Shown one piece after another: positions 63,949-64,000 of a stretch of 64,000 nt of DNA. Numbering within the stretch: the stretch's first letter is position 1; the number at the start of each line of letters is the position of its first letter. The translations under genes were made by a program, and so were the position numbers. The stretch is from UBA1724 sp051884615 (GTDB lineage Bacteria; Verrucomicrobiota; Lentisphaeria; Oligosphaerales; Oligosphaeraceae), in the NCBI GenBank assembly GCA_051884615.1, contig JBJEVT010000034.1, positions 49,657 to 113,656 of the forward strand. Reading direction: 5' to 3'. A model generated the notes under the pieces. That model made no database searches. It saw only the letters and a program-made list of their open reading frames with translations, and was not told the DNA's origin.

Positions 63949-64000
63949 CGCTGCCGCTTCAACACGGAGCACAGGTCGGCGCTGCCGCTTCAACACGGAG
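63949..64000. repeat. Repeat array at the right edge (31-bp period)
   Basis: CGCTGCCGCTTCAACACGGA occurs at 63949 and 63980, 31 bases apart, each followed by GCACAGGTCGG in the complete unit. It is a shortened form of the 61-bp unit at 3700-3821, lacking the middle CACAGAGGCGCC part, a copy of which lies just before (GCCGCCTGCGGCGCAC at 63916). The array runs off the window. Confidence 0.8.

Overview
The window is a high-GC bacterial chromosome segment that most resembles the Lentisphaerae/Victivallales branch of the PVC superphylum, probably a gut glycan degrader. This is inferred from several things together: pseudopilin-type proteins with the near-invariant FTLIELLVVIAIIAILAA segment (27118, 55112), GH123/DUF4091-type secreted proteins, a type III glutamine synthetase, a Bacteroides-type long amidophosphoribosyltransferase, a FloA flotillin, and many glycoside hydrolases. 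No rRNA or other decisive taxonomic marker is present.

Layout. 1-3410: tail of an unidentified membrane protein, then metK-uvrB on the minus strand. 3411-4805: a 1.4 kb gene-free stretch packed with repeats (61-bp tandem units, a CTAG-rich block, an alternating purine/pyrimidine tract and an 84-bp G-rich tandem array), followed by a half-size EamA-type membrane protein. 5299-23245: a nitrogen and glutamine block. glnA (type III), purF, carA, pyrG and carB run leftward. gltB-gltD-asnB run rightward from a shared 411-bp regulatory region that holds a perfect inverted repeat.

23352-44435: a carbohydrate island. It contains rhaA with an SGNH esterase, a divergent AraC regulator, a frameshifted pseudopilin gene, two secreted GH123/DUF4091-like proteins, a GntR/LacI-type regulator, an alpha-L-rhamnosidase (GH78) with an esterase-like hydrolase, an alpha-galactosidase (GH36), a second hydrolase and a 1041-residue protein I do not recognise. 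The content suggests attack on a rhamnose- and galactose-bearing plant glycan. There is no sugar transporter or SusC/D pair in it.

44477-47335: small unknown proteins, another copy of the composite intergenic repeat, and floA with a membrane-anchored partner. 47706-54280: ilvE, an ECF sigma factor, manA, an S1-domain protein and grpE-dnaJ. 54378-57639: a pseudopilin, tRNA-Arg(CCU) and the acetate module ackA-pta. 57774-62301: a second glycan operon, GH2, a glycerol-1-phosphate-type dehydrogenase and a GH29 alpha-L-fucosidase. 62550-63916: an exported unknown protein translationally coupled to a MarR regulator. The window ends inside another repeat array.

Two cross-cutting patterns stand out. 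Many genes, chiefly the glycan genes, have no Shine-Dalgarno sequence and instead a long pyrimidine-rich leader, while most housekeeping genes have clear AAGGAG-type sites. Also, the GntR/LacI regulator and the alpha-galactosidase share an identical 13-bp promoter motif at nearly the same distance from their start codons, which suggests one regulon.
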